A stretch of 64,000 nt of DNA from an uncultured Dorea sp. (lineage in GTDB: Bacteria > Bacillota > Clostridia > Lachnospirales > Lachnospiraceae), in the NCBI GenBank assembly GCA_910586965.1, contig CAJUMF010000007.1, positions 1-64,000 of the forward strand, in the 5' to 3' direction. Both the position numbers and the translations under genes were made by a program. Shown here piece by piece: positions 9,476-18,196 of the stretch (its first letter is position 1; each line of letters begins with the position of its first letter). The notes beneath the pieces are model-generated. The model saw only the letters and a list, made by a program, of their open reading frames with translations. It was not told where the DNA came from and searched no databases.

Positions 9476-9488
9476 TATTTGTTATACT
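9459..9488 (+). promoter_or_regulatory. Candidate extended -10 promoter upstream of the membrane-protein/cdaA operon
   Basis: TTGGAC (9459-9464), an 18-base spacer and TATACT (9483-9488) preceded by TGT give an extended -10 pattern. It overlaps the end of comF and would drive the gene at 9530 and possibly the whole run to cdaR. Confidence 0.42.
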
Positions 9489-9529
9489 GAAAATGATAGT
9501 TAAAGCAGGGAAGAGGTTAGAGGTGAACG

Positions 9530-9925
9530 ATGTTAGACGAGCGCAAGGTTAAGCTGATGACAAAACTTGCTCTGTATGAACATACACAGGGCAAAGAGGA
9601 TTTTAAGATAAGTGAATATTATAGGAAGGATTATGCAGGAATGCATATTTTCAGTTCGGTCATATGGGTAACGGTTGGTTATGTATGTGTGGCGATGCTG
9701 ATCGTGCTTGCCGGTTTTGATGCATTGATCGACAGCATGTCCAATAGTCTGATGCTGATGATTCTTATGATTTTTGTGGTGGGTTATTTTGGTGTTGTTG
9801 TGATTTATGCAGTTATTTCCAGCCATATATATAATCAAAAGCATAAAGAGGCAAGGATGAGAGTAAAAAAATACAATCATGATCTTACAAGACTTCTTAA
9901 GTGGTATGAAAGGGAGAAAAAGTAA
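9530..9925 (+). CDS. Small membrane protein of unknown function upstream of cdaA
   Basis: This 131-residue protein is not recognised as a named family. A charged N-terminal stretch (about residues 1-40) is followed by two hydrophobic segments at about 42-66 (SSVIWVTVGYVCVAMLIVLA) and 75-100 (LMLMILMIFVVGYFGVVVIY). A basic C-terminal tail (KHKEARMRVKKYNHDLTRLL) probably faces the cytoplasm. The ATG at 9530 is preceded by GAGGTGAACG. The next gene begins directly after the stop, so the two proteins are probably made together and may interact in the membrane. A link to c-di-AMP synthesis is suggested only by position. Confidence 0.75.
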   Translation: MLDERKVKLMTKLALYEHTQGKEDFKISEYYRKDYAGMHIFSSVIWVTVGYVCVAMLIVLAGFDALIDSMSNSLMLMILMIFVVGYFGVVVIYAVISSHIYNQKHKEARMRVKKYNHDLTRLLKWYEREKK

Positions 9926-10987
9926 ATGGACGGAATATTTGTGATGAAAGGTAAACTTCAGGAGATATATGCCCAGCATTCGATGGTGTTTGATAAAGGG
10001 GTGCAGTTTATTGTGGCTCTGCTGGCATTTTACATGATCAATAATAATGTGGGGTTCATGAAAGCAGCAGCTTCCCCCGTGGTGATACTTGCATTGTCTG
10101 TAATTTGTACTTTTTTTCCGATCATTATGACAGTCATTGCAGCGACAGCTCTTATACTGGTACATATGTATGCAGTGTCTATAGCTGTTCTCGCAGTTAC
10201 GGCAGTTGTGTTTTTGATCATGTATATTTTCTATTTTCGGTTAACACCGAAGATGGCTGTTGTTGTGCTTCTTATGCCGATTGCATTTGCATTTAATATT
10301 CCATTTGTGGTGCCGTTGGCGTATGCATTGGTCTCAACACCGGTATGTATGGTGGCAGTTGTGTTTGGGACAATTGTTTACTTTATGATGGAATATGTGA
10401 AAAAAGCAGCTCCGGGAATTACCGGTTCAGGCCTCTCGGGAATTATGACGCAGAGCACCGAATATTTAAAGCAAGTATTTCAGGATAAAGAGATGTGGAT
10501 TATTATTGCAGCATTTTTATTGGCATTTCTTGTTGCCTATTCAATTAGGAGACAATCTATGAATCATGCCTGGAAGGCTGCGGCGGTAGCCGGTGCAATT
10601 ATTAACATAGTGGTAAATATAGTGGGCGATATGGTGTTGGGTGTCCACACTTCATATGCGTCTCTGGCAGCGGGAAGTATTGCCGCTGTTATTGTGGGAC
10701 TTGTGTTGGAATTGATGTTTTTTTCGGTTGATTATACGCGGAGTGAGAATATGCAGTTTGAAGATGATGAATATTATTATTATGTCAAAGCTGTTCCCAA
10801 GATTTCTGTTGCTAAGCCGGAAAAGACAGTGAAGAGAATTAACGGGCGGCGTGAGACAGAAATTATTGATACGGAGTCTGTGAGGAATCGAAGGCATGAG
10901 AGAGAAGGCCGCCTGGACAGAGCCGGTGAGAGACTGGCAGGAAGAAGCGGGGCAGGACATGTCAGAGGAGATTCAAGACAGCGTTAA
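9926..10987 (+). CDS. Polytopic membrane protein of unknown function upstream of cdaA
   Basis: The 353-residue product has about eight hydrophobic segments between residues 25 and 275, then an unusual C-terminal cytoplasmic tail. The tail begins with the acidic, tyrosine-rich motif FEDDEYYYYVKAVPKI (about residues 273-288) and ends in an Arg/Glu-rich stretch. No catalytic motif, ATPase or solute-binding signature is visible, so calling it a transporter would be a guess. The ATG at 9926 immediately follows the previous stop and uses a GGGAGA element inside the upstream gene. cdaA starts 34 bases downstream. The order of membrane pair, cdaA and cdaR suggests an accessory role at the membrane, which is inference. 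Confidence 0.75.
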   Translation: MDGIFVMKGKLQEIYAQHSMVFDKGVQFIVALLAFYMINNNVGFMKAAASPVVILALSVICTFFPIIMTVIAATALILVHMYAVSIAVLAVTAVVFLIMYIFYFRLTPKMAVVVLLMPIAFAFNIPFVVPLAYALVSTPVCMVAVVFGTIVYFMMEYVKKAAPGITGSGLSGIMTQSTEYLKQVFQDKEMWIIIAAFLLAFLVAYSIRRQSMNHAWKAAAVAGAIINIVVNIVGDMVLGVHTSYASLAAGSIAAVIVGLVLELMFFSVDYTRSENMQFEDDEYYYYVKAVPKISVAKPEKTVKRINGRRETEIIDTESVRNRRHEREGRLDRAGERLAGRSGAGHVRGDSRQR

Positions 10988-11021
10988 CAGGCGATGATCA
11001 CATGGAAAAGGAGGTGAGAGA

Positions 11022-11906
11022 ATGGAACAGAGAATTTCTCAAATATTGGAAAAGTATGTGTCAGGTGTTTATTTTCCGGAAATTCACGTAACAGATGTTG
11101 TGGAAGTGCTGATTCTGGCATTTTTGATCTATCAGATTATTATCTGGATTAAGAATACAAAAGCATGGATGCTTTTAAAAGGAATTCTGGTGCTTGCCGG
11201 TTTCATTCTGCTTGCTATGATTTTCCAGATGAATACGATACTGTTTGTTGCGAAAAATGCAGTCGCAGTGATGGCAACTGCTGCAGTCGTTGTGTTTCAG
11301 CCTGAACTCAGAAGGGCACTGGAAAAGCTGGGTGAAAAGCAGTTCTTTTCTTCGGTTGTTCCTTTTGAAGCTTATAAAGAACGTGAAAAATTCAGTGAGG
11401 AGACGATGGAAGGCATTATAGATGCATGTTTTAGTATGGGGCGTGTCAAGACGGGCGCTCTGATTGTGGTAGAGCGTGCGATCCATCTGACAGAGTACGA
11501 GACTACGGGCATCTATCTTGATTGCCTGGTGTCTATGCAGGTGTTGATCAATATATTTGAACACAATACACCATTGCATGACGGGGCGATTATTGTCCGG
11601 GGCGATCGTATTGTATCGGCTACCTGTTATCTACCGCTGTCTGATAATATGGGACTTAGCAAAGAGTTGGGGACCAGGCACAGGGCGGCTGTCGGGATGA
11701 GTGAGGTAAGTGATGCGCTTATCATTGTCGTGTCGGAAGAGACGGGAGCTGTATCGGCGGCGAGCGGCGGGTATTTAGATTGGGACATTACAAGAGATGA
11801 GCTTCGAAGCCACTTGCAGGGAATCCGCAACAGAAAGACAGAATCAAAGAAACTGGCAGCATTTTGGAAAGGAAGGCTTAGAAATGGAAAAAAGACTGAT
11901 GAATAA
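11022..11906 (+). CDS. cdaA: Diadenylate cyclase CdaA
   Basis: CdaA condenses two ATP into the second messenger c-di-AMP, which controls potassium and osmolyte balance and wall integrity in Firmicutes. The 294-residue protein has three N-terminal membrane segments (about residues 25-95), a coiled linker, and the DAC domain. The domain carries the active-site motif HDGAIIVRGDR near residue 186 and GTRHRAAVGMSE near residue 218 (the conserved DGA and RHR elements). GGAGGTGAG precedes the ATG. The 3' end overlaps cdaR by 23 bases, the standard cdaA-cdaR arrangement. The third gene found in many Firmicutes, glmM, is replaced here by an HPr-family gene. Confidence 0.95.
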   Translation: MEQRISQILEKYVSGVYFPEIHVTDVVEVLILAFLIYQIIIWIKNTKAWMLLKGILVLAGFILLAMIFQMNTILFVAKNAVAVMATAAVVVFQPELRRALEKLGEKQFFSSVVPFEAYKEREKFSEETMEGIIDACFSMGRVKTGALIVVERAIHLTEYETTGIYLDCLVSMQVLINIFEHNTPLHDGAIIVRGDRIVSATCYLPLSDNMGLSKELGTRHRAAVGMSEVSDALIIVVSEETGAVSAASGGYLDWDITRDELRSHLQGIRNRKTESKKLAAFWKGRLRNGKKTDE

Positions 11907-13137
11907 TATTGGTCTTAAGATATTAGCCTTTTTTGTAGCTTTTATGCTGTGGATAATGGTGGTTAATATCGATGACCCGGTAACACATAAAACATTTTCG
12001 GATATTCCGGTCTCAGTGATCAATGAAGAAGTTCTCGCAAATGCCCAGCAGCCACAGACTTATCAGATCGTGGATAATACGCAGGCAGTGGATGTCACGG
12101 TTACTGCTAAGAGAAAGACATTGAATAGAATTAAGGAGCGGGATATTATAGCAGTGGCGGATATTAAGGAGCTGACATTGGATACTCAGATACCGATTGA
12201 TGTTACGATCAATGGTTTTGAGGATCGGTATGACAGCGCCCAGGCGAATCCCCGCAATCTTCAGATCAAGCTGGAAGATGAGGAGACGAAGCGTTTTCCA
12301 ATCGTCCCGACTACAACGGGGACGGTTCGGGACGGGTTTGTGCTTGGCGATATTCAGGCGATGCCTGAAAAGGTATCTATCCGAGGGCCGAAGTCGGTCA
12401 TTGCTGAGATCAGCAGGGTAGAGGCTTCGGTAAGTGTCTCAGGATTGTCCAAGGATGCCGTGCTGGATTCGGAACTTGTGCTCTATGATTCGAATAATAA
12501 TGTTATAGATCAAAATCTCCTTTTAAACAATCTGGGAACGGAAGGTGTAGGAGTCAGTGTACAGATTTTGAATACAAAAAATATTCCGCTGGAGTTCGAT
12601 ACTTCCAGTGTTAACCCGGCGAAGGGATACGAATTTACGGGAATAACTTACGAGCCGCAGACAATACAGATTTCCGGAGAGAGAGATGCGATCAACAATA
12701 TTTCTTCGCTGCGCATACCTGCAGAAGCACTGGATGTAGATAATATCAAAGAAAAGACAGAGAAAGTTATAGATGTGTCGGAGTATCTTCCGGATTATGT
12801 GCGGTTGGCAGATGAGAATGCAGGTTCAGTTGTGGTGACGATCTCCGTAGAGGAGGATGGGACAAAATCTTACGACATCACGGTAGGCTCTATTATGATA
12901 AACAATTTGTCGGAAGAGCTTACGATGAGCTATGCATCAGCAGATATGGTGGAGCTGAAAGTGCGGGGGCCGAAAAATGCTCTGGACAATCTTTCGCTGG
13001 AGAAGGCAATTAGTATTGATCTTAAGAATTACACGGCAGACGGAACCTATGATGTGCCTGTTACGGTAAAGCTTCCGGATGAGTGTTTTTTGGAAAAGAG
13101 TGTAAAAGTAAGAGTTATTTTAAGTATGAAAGAATAG
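11884..13137 (+). CDS. cdaR: YbbR-domain CdaA regulator CdaR
   Basis: CdaR is a membrane-anchored extracytoplasmic protein that binds CdaA and changes its activity. An upstream extension of the frame to 11797 is possible, but the ATG at 11884 (MEKRLMNNIGLKIL...) is preferred. It follows GGAAAGGAAGG and starts directly before the single membrane anchor (about residues 9-27, ILAFFVAFMLWIMVV). That gives 417 residues. The rest is a chain of about four YbbR repeats, recognisable from recurring segments such as PVSVINEE, FPIVPTTTGTV, IPLEFDTSSV and YDITVGSIMI. The 23-base overlap with cdaA suggests coupled translation. Confidence 0.92.
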   Translation: MEKRLMNNIGLKILAFFVAFMLWIMVVNIDDPVTHKTFSDIPVSVINEEVLANAQQPQTYQIVDNTQAVDVTVTAKRKTLNRIKERDIIAVADIKELTLDTQIPIDVTINGFEDRYDSAQANPRNLQIKLEDEETKRFPIVPTTTGTVRDGFVLGDIQAMPEKVSIRGPKSVIAEISRVEASVSVSGLSKDAVLDSELVLYDSNNNVIDQNLLLNNLGTEGVGVSVQILNTKNIPLEFDTSSVNPAKGYEFTGITYEPQTIQISGERDAINNISSLRIPAEALDVDNIKEKTEKVIDVSEYLPDYVRLADENAGSVVVTISVEEDGTKSYDITVGSIMINNLSEELTMSYASADMVELKVRGPKNALDNLSLEKAISIDLKNYTADGTYDVPVTVKLPDECFLEKSVKVRVILSMKE

Positions 13138-13154
13138 GATGGAGAGAATAAGAC

Positions 13155-13418
13155 ATGGTCAGAAAAAAGGTTACGATTTATAATCCGACCGGACTTCATC
13201 TGAGACCGGCAGGAATATTCTGTAATACAGCGAATCAGTTTGTGAGTAAGGTGTCATTTGAATATGACGATATGATAGCAAATGCGAAAAGTGTCCTCAG
13301 TGTACTAGGTGCGTGTATAAAAAAAGGGGATCAGATTACATTTGTCTGCGAAGGCGAGGATGAAGAAGAAGCCTTGAAAGCTATGGTTGAGGCGGTGGAG
13401 AGCGGACTCGGCGAGTAA
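13155..13418 (+). CDS. HPr-family phosphocarrier protein with intact His15 and Ser46
   Basis: HPr passes phosphate from enzyme I to sugar-specific EIIA domains of the PTS. In Firmicutes its Ser46 form is a carbon-catabolite signal. The 87-residue protein keeps both phosphorylation sites: His15 in PTGLHLRPAG and Ser46 in ANAKSVLSVLGA. An ATG with AGAGAATAAG upstream starts 17 bases after cdaR. It is unclear whether this is the main HPr or an HPr/Crh-like paralogue. The genes for enzyme I and HPr kinase are not in the window. Its place directly after cdaA-cdaR is notable because it would make PTS-type signalling co-transcribed with c-di-AMP synthesis. Confidence 0.88.
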   Translation: MVRKKVTIYNPTGLHLRPAGIFCNTANQFVSKVSFEYDDMIANAKSVLSVLGACIKKGDQITFVCEGEDEEEALKAMVEAVESGLGE

Positions 13419-13434
13419 GGCGGGTGAAAATAAG

Positions 13435-13470
13435 ATGGCTTGTGTGAAAACATAGGCCATTCTTTGCTAT
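13435..13470 (+). terminator. Weak terminator or attenuator hairpin between HPr and the LCP gene
   Basis: ATGGCTTGTG (13435-13444) can pair with CATAGGCCAT (13451-13460), counting two G-U pairs, around a TGAAAA loop. The T-rich TCTTTGCTATT follows. The tail is poor, so partial readthrough into the LCP gene at 13500 is likely. Confidence 0.4.
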
Positions 13471-13499
13471 TCGGAGAATTAAAAGGACAGGAGAATGCT

Positions 13500-14729
13500 A
13501 TGGAGTATCGTGATCAGTTAAAATATATCAAATCACATCAAGAAGAAAGGAGGCCGGAGAAGGGACAAAAGAGAAGAAAGAAAAAGAGACCGAATCAGCA
13601 TCGGGGGAGGATAGGCGCACTTGACCGTATTCTCTGGTTTGTTCAGGCATTGGCAACACTGTTTTTTCTTGTATCTATGGCGCTTCTCGGCATCCTTCCG
13701 GTCGTTTACATGGTTGGGGCATGTGTTCTGCTTTTGCTTTTGCTGTTAGTTGTGAGAAGCATGCAGAGACGGGCAGCCAGGAGCAGAAAAAAGAAAAGTT
13801 CAGGTAAAGGATTATCCTTTGTCGTCAGCGTATTGTTAGTTGTGGCGGGGTTATATGGACTGAAAGTGAATGCTGCACTGGATCAGATTGCAATCGGGGA
13901 TGAGACAGGCGGCTACGATGAGCAGCACGCGTTCCCGGTTACAAGCAGGCCATTTAATGTATATATCAGTGGTATCGATGTATACGGAGATATAAATAAG
14001 GAGAGCCGCAGTGATGTGAATTTGATTGCGACTATAAATCCTAATACACATAAGATACTTTTAACGACAACTCCGAGAGATTATTATGTAAGGATTCCGG
14101 GAGTTTCCGGGGAGGAGAGGGACAAGCTTACCCATGCCGGAAATTATGGTGTGGATACTTCCAGAGCAACGCTGGAAGAATTGTATGACACAGAGATACC
14201 TTTTTATATACGTGTGAATTTTACATCTGTTGAGGAGATCGTGAATGTTATGGGAGGTATTGATGTAGAGTCTGAGCTGGCGTTTACAACCAGCAAGGCA
14301 GCCGGGGAAGTGGTGGATGTAAAAGAAGGGATGAATCATTTTAATGGAAAGCAGGCCTTGGCTTTTGTGAGGGAGCGGAAGGCGCTGGCAGCCGGAGACA
14401 ACCAGAGGGGGAAAAACCAGCAGGCACTTCTCTCCGCATTGATAAAAAAGGCGGTCTCTCCTATGATCGTGCTCCATGCCAATGAGATGATCGGGAGTGT
14501 GGCAGGAAATGCGGATACAAACTTGTCGGAAGCACAGATCAAAGCGTTGGTCCGTATGCAGATCGGCAGAATGGAAGGATGGGAGATAGAATCTGTCGCT
14601 GCAAAGGGTGATGACAGTGGAAAGAAATATTGTTATTCTTACCGGGGAGGTCCCTTATATGTGTCAGTTCCTGATGAAAGTTCTGTGGAGGAAATACAAC
14701 AGAAGATAAAAGGAACACTGGAAAAATAA
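13500..14729 (+). CDS. LCP-family (LytR-CpsA-Psr) glycopolymer ligase with three N-terminal membrane segments
   Basis: LCP proteins transfer wall teichoic acids or capsule-like polymers from an undecaprenyl carrier to peptidoglycan outside the membrane. The frame opens at 13440, but the ATG at 13500 has a good GGACAGGAGA ribosome binding site, giving 409 residues. A very basic N-terminus is followed by two close membrane segments (about residues 45-85) and a third (about 108-127), the layout seen in capsule-type CpsA proteins. The LCP core contains VYISGIDVYG, LLTTTPRDYYVRIPG, the NYGVDTSRATLEELYD segment, FVRERKALAAGDNQRGKNQQ and catalytic arginines typical of the family. It lies between c-di-AMP genes and a polymer-precursor gene. 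Confidence 0.9.
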   Translation: MEYRDQLKYIKSHQEERRPEKGQKRRKKKRPNQHRGRIGALDRILWFVQALATLFFLVSMALLGILPVVYMVGACVLLLLLLLVVRSMQRRAARSRKKKSSGKGLSFVVSVLLVVAGLYGLKVNAALDQIAIGDETGGYDEQHAFPVTSRPFNVYISGIDVYGDINKESRSDVNLIATINPNTHKILLTTTPRDYYVRIPGVSGEERDKLTHAGNYGVDTSRATLEELYDTEIPFYIRVNFTSVEEIVNVMGGIDVESELAFTTSKAAGEVVDVKEGMNHFNGKQALAFVRERKALAAGDNQRGKNQQALLSALIKKAVSPMIVLHANEMIGSVAGNADTNLSEAQIKALVRMQIGRMEGWEIESVAAKGDDSGKKYCYSYRGGPLYVSVPDESSVEEIQQKIKGTLEK

Positions 14730-14734
14730 TCTTG

Positions 14735-14763
14735 TAGACAAAAATATTTAATTAAAGTAAAAT
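14735..14763 (+). promoter_or_regulatory. Candidate promoter for the nucleotidyltransferase gene
   Basis: TAGACA (14735-14740), a 17-base spacer and TAAAAT (14758-14763) lie in the 82-base gap. An inverted repeat, TAATGTC (14763-14769) with GACATTA (14783-14789), follows directly and could be an operator or a short hairpin. The match is moderate. Confidence 0.42.
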
Positions 14764-14811
14764 AATGTCGGCCGGCAAGGATGACATTAAAAAGTTACGG
14801 AGGAGAAGGAA

Positions 14812-15759
14812 ATGAAAAATGCAACACTAGTTATCATGGCGGCTGGAATCGGAAGCAGATTCGGTGGCGGAATCAAACAGTTGGAGCCGGTAGGTCCGAA
14901 CGGGGAGATAATTATGGACTACTCGATCTTTGACGCACTCGAGGCGGGTTTTAATAAAGTAGTATTTGTTATCCGGAAAAGTTTGGAGAAGGATTTCAAG
15001 GAGATTATTGGAAACCGTATTGAGAGGATAGCAGAGGTAGCCTATGCTTATCAGGAGCTGGATGATATACCGGAAAATTTTCAGGGGAAATGGGCGGAAC
15101 GGATAAAGCCATGGGGAACCGGGCAGGCGATTTTATGCTGTAAGGGGATTGTAAAGGAGCCATTTCTCGTGATCAATGCGGATGATTATTATGGGAAAGA
15201 GGCATATCGGACGATTTATCAATATCTGGTAAAAGAGGAAGCAGTGACAGTAGAGGACGGTGCTCCAAAGACACTTGATATCTGTATGGCAGGATTTGTT
15301 CTTAAGAATACACTGAGCAGCAATGGTGCCGTGACAAGAGGAATTTGTTACGTAGATGAGGGCGGCATATTGACCGATATAGAAGAGACCTATGGGATAA
15401 AAGAGGGTGCCGGATGTGCAGTGGCACAGCAGGATGGGGAGACGACAGAGCTTTCTTACGATTCCATAGTGTCTATGAATATGTGGGGGCTGCCTTTGCA
15501 ATTCTTAGACATGCTGGAGTGTGGTTTTGAAAGGTTTCTCTCAGAATTAGACGGACAGGAATTAAAGAAAGAATATCTCCTGCCGCAGATCATCGGTGAG
15601 ATGGTTCGGAATGGGAGTGCAAGGGTAAAAGTGCTCCCTTCCCATGATAAGTGGTTCGGCGTTACTTATAAGGAGGATAAGGAGGAGGTCGTGAAAGCAA
15701 TCAGAAACCTTGTGGAGCAAGGGCGCTACCCGGAGAATCTGTTTGGCGGTCATGAATAA
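14812..15759 (+). CDS. Sugar-phosphate nucleotidyltransferase-like protein
   Basis: This belongs to the GT-A-fold nucleotidyltransferase group, whose members join an NTP to a sugar-1-phosphate to make an activated sugar. The 315-residue protein starts with the signature loop LVIMAAGIGSRFGGGIKQL (residues 5-23) and has a predicted metal-binding INADDYYG segment near residue 120. The substrate is not evident. It lacks the typical strings of RmlA or GalU, although the region after residue 150 fits a pyrophosphorylase fold. A good AGGAGAAGGA ribosome binding site precedes the ATG. Its location between an LCP gene and the surface-polymer operon suggests that it makes a precursor for a wall glycan. 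Confidence 0.8.
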   Translation: MKNATLVIMAAGIGSRFGGGIKQLEPVGPNGEIIMDYSIFDALEAGFNKVVFVIRKSLEKDFKEIIGNRIERIAEVAYAYQELDDIPENFQGKWAERIKPWGTGQAILCCKGIVKEPFLVINADDYYGKEAYRTIYQYLVKEEAVTVEDGAPKTLDICMAGFVLKNTLSSNGAVTRGICYVDEGGILTDIEETYGIKEGAGCAVAQQDGETTELSYDSIVSMNMWGLPLQFLDMLECGFERFLSELDGQELKKEYLLPQIIGEMVRNGSARVKVLPSHDKWFGVTYKEDKEEVVKAIRNLVEQGRYPENLFGGHE

Positions 15760-15814
15760 GGTATTCGCAGAACCCGGAGATATAGAATATATGACAAAGG
15801 GGATTAGGGGAATT

Positions 15815-18127
15815 ATGGTGTTACAAAAGGTGAGAAAGGTTTTTGCTGCAGTGCTGATTGCAAGTACGATCAGTACGTGTAGTGTCAGCGCAAGTGATAT
15901 ACATAGTGAAACGGCAGGAGACATTGTAGAAGACATTTCCGAAGACGTTCCAGAAGATATAGAACCGGAAGATACAGAACCGGAAGATATAGAACCGGAA
16001 AAGGTGCCTGAAGATGAAGAGGCTTTTGAGGAGATACAGCCGGATGAAAGAACGTTGTCGCTTATAGAGGAATATGAGGTGTGGCTGCGTCAGATGCGGG
16101 CGCAGGCAGTGGGAAGCTATAGCTCGGAACTTGCAAAGTTTCCGGCTTCCTACCAGACGTATTTAAAAAAGCTTCATGCAAAACATCCAAACTGGATATT
16201 TGTGGCAGTGAATCGAAATCTTGACTGGAATGATGTTGTGACAGCAGAAAGTGTTTCTTCGACTTCCACGGGCACGAACCGCAGTCTTCTTCCAAAGACA
16301 TCCAGTGGGCTGCTGCTCAGTAAAGCAAGTACGGATTATAATGCTTCGAAAGGCACATATATTCCGAAAGATGGTTCTACATGGGTATCGGCAAGTAAGC
16401 CAGCAGTGGCATATTATGCAGATCCGAGGAATTTTCTGACAGATAATTATATCTATATGTTTGAGGCATTGAATTATGATGCGGGTTATCACAAGCTGGA
16501 CGGTGTCCGCAATATCTTAAGCGGAACGGATCTGTATGGGGATAAAAAGATAACCTACACAACTACGGACGGAAAAACGGTTAAGCTTGATATGATATAT
16601 GAGCAGGCGATTTTCGGGGCAGGTGCTAAAAATAAGATAAGTCCGCTGTTTCTCGCGGCTAAAATAAGACAGGAGACCGGCGCAAAGCTTTCTAACGGAA
16701 GTATATCCGGTAAGTACTCCTACGGCGGAAAATCTTACCGGGGATATTACAATTATTATAACATCGGGGCATATTCTACAAGCACGGGTTCAGCAATTGC
16801 AAACGGCCTGACCTTTGCGAAGGGCGGAAAGAATAATTCTAAAACTTACAGCCGGCCATGGGTTTCTCCGGTGCTCGCCATTGACGGAGGTGCGGAATAT
16901 ATAGGAAAGTCATATATTTCCAGGGGACAGAATACGGTATATTTTCAGAAATTCAATACGATAGCTTCACCTTATTTTCAGCATGAATATATGCAAAACT
17001 TGACAGCAGCAGCCTCAGAAGCTAAGACAACATATAATTCTTACAGTAAGATGGGGATATTGGACGATTCTTTTGTATTTTATATTCCTGTATATAAAAA
17101 TATGCCGTCACAGTCAAGTAAGGTAACGATCAAAAAATCGGTAAAAACAGGGAAGACTTTGTCCGAAGTGACAATGCGCAAAGGAGCTTCTGCAAAAAGT
17201 ACTGCATTGACAACCGTTCCGAAGGGAGAGAAGGTCACCGTATCGGAGGCCGTGTATACAGATATGGATGTCTCTGTGGCAGATCAGGAAAAGAATCCGT
17301 ACTGGTTCAAGGTAAATTACGGTTCTAAGACTGGATATATTTCTTCCAGATATATTCAGATGGATTCGGACAGCACATTAAAAGCAGGGAGTACAAAGCA
17401 GATCAGCGTGACTTGTACAGGCAGCGGAGAAAAGGTTTATTATGAGACAAGCAATCCGGCTGTTGCCACTGTAAACAGCACGGGAAAGATTACTGGTGTA
17501 AAGAGCGGGACTTGCGAGATCTATGCAATTACAAGCTCCGGAAAGCGGATGGATGCAGTTGGCATCACGGTGAGCGGTACGAATGCCGGTATTTCGAAGC
17601 CAAAGCTTATATCGATTGCTAACAGTAAATCGGGTGTTGTCCTTAAGTGGAAAAAAGTATCGAAGGCGAAGGGGTATTATATATATCGGAAGAAAGAAGG
17701 CGGGAGTTATAAAAAGATAAAGAAGATCACTTCTGGAAAAACGGTGAAATATACAGATAAATCAATGGCAGCAGGAAAAAAATATGTGTACACCGTAAAG
17801 GCATATAATGGGAGCAAAACAAGCAGTTGTGACAAGAAAGGACTTACAATCCGCAGGCTTACAAATCCTTCCATGTTATCTGCTTCCGGTACAAGGAGCG
17901 GAATTAAGGTAAAATGGAAAAAGGTAAAAAGTGCAGTTACCTATGATATTTACCGTAAAAAGAAAGGCGGTAAATACAAAAAAATTGCGACAGTAAAAAG
18001 TAACAAACTTAATTTTACGGATAAAACCGCAAAAAAGGGTACAACCTATTACTATACAGCAAGGGCATGCAGCGGAATCTATAAAGGCTCCTATACAGAG
18101 CCGGGAGTGCAAGGAAAACGGAAATAA
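15815..18127 (+). CDS. Secreted N-acetylglucosaminidase with SH3, Big2-like and two fibronectin-III-like domains
   Basis: This is a predicted peptidoglycan hydrolase secreted to the wall. The frame opens at 15710 inside the upstream gene. The ATG at 15815, after TTAGGGGAATT, starts a clean signal peptide (MVLQKVRKVFAAVLIASTI, ending near SVSA) and gives 770 residues. After an acidic Glu/Asp/Pro stretch with three EDxEP units comes the glucosaminidase domain (about 270-395; LAAKIRQETGAKLSNGS, YYNYYNIGAYST, WVSPVLAIDGGAEYIG). Then follow an SH3-type domain (about 449-517), a bacterial Ig-like domain (about 518-587; YYETSNPAVATVNSTGKITG) and two FnIII-like repeats (about 595-675 and 682-765) rich in Lys and Tyr. 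It ends at a strong terminator. Confidence 0.88.
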   Translation: MVLQKVRKVFAAVLIASTISTCSVSASDIHSETAGDIVEDISEDVPEDIEPEDTEPEDIEPEKVPEDEEAFEEIQPDERTLSLIEEYEVWLRQMRAQAVGSYSSELAKFPASYQTYLKKLHAKHPNWIFVAVNRNLDWNDVVTAESVSSTSTGTNRSLLPKTSSGLLLSKASTDYNASKGTYIPKDGSTWVSASKPAVAYYADPRNFLTDNYIYMFEALNYDAGYHKLDGVRNILSGTDLYGDKKITYTTTDGKTVKLDMIYEQAIFGAGAKNKISPLFLAAKIRQETGAKLSNGSISGKYSYGGKSYRGYYNYYNIGAYSTSTGSAIANGLTFAKGGKNNSKTYSRPWVSPVLAIDGGAEYIGKSYISRGQNTVYFQKFNTIASPYFQHEYMQNLTAAASEAKTTYNSYSKMGILDDSFVFYIPVYKNMPSQSSKVTIKKSVKTGKTLSEVTMRKGASAKSTALTTVPKGEKVTVSEAVYTDMDVSVADQEKNPYWFKVNYGSKTGYISSRYIQMDSDSTLKAGSTKQISVTCTGSGEKVYYETSNPAVATVNSTGKITGVKSGTCEIYAITSSGKRMDAVGITVSGTNAGISKPKLISIANSKSGVVLKWKKVSKAKGYYIYRKKEGGSYKKIKKITSGKTVKYTDKSMAAGKKYVYTVKAYNGSKTSSCDKKGLTIRRLTNPSMLSASGTRSGIKVKWKKVKSAVTYDIYRKKKGGKYKKIATVKSNKLNFTDKTAKKGTTYYYTARACSGIYKGSYTEPGVQGKRK
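15953..15997 (+). repeat. Three 15-base repeats encoding EDIEP/EDTEP in the acidic spacer
   Basis: The unit GAAGATAYAGAACCG occurs three times in tandem and encodes Glu-Asp-Ile/Thr-Glu-Pro just after the signal peptide of the glucosaminidase. Loss or gain of a unit would keep the frame. Confidence 0.8.
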
Positions 18128-18156
18128 ATGTAGAAAAATAGATATAAAATCGACAG

Positions 18157-18196
18157 TATCCCTCTTATTGCTTGAAATAAGAGGGATATTCGTTTA
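18157..18196 (+). terminator. Rho-independent terminator after the glucosaminidase gene
   Basis: A perfect 13-base-pair stem, TATCCCTCTTATT (18157-18169) with AATAAGAGGGATA (18176-18188), closes a 6-base loop and is followed by TTCGTTTA. The stem is strong and the T tail short. The right arm doubles as part of the promoter of the next operon. Confidence 0.8.

Noticed and set aside
14763..14789. TAATGTC/GACATTA inverted repeat as a terminator of the LCP gene
   Set aside because: The stem is only 7 bp with a 13-base loop and no T run after it, so it is more likely an operator or chance.
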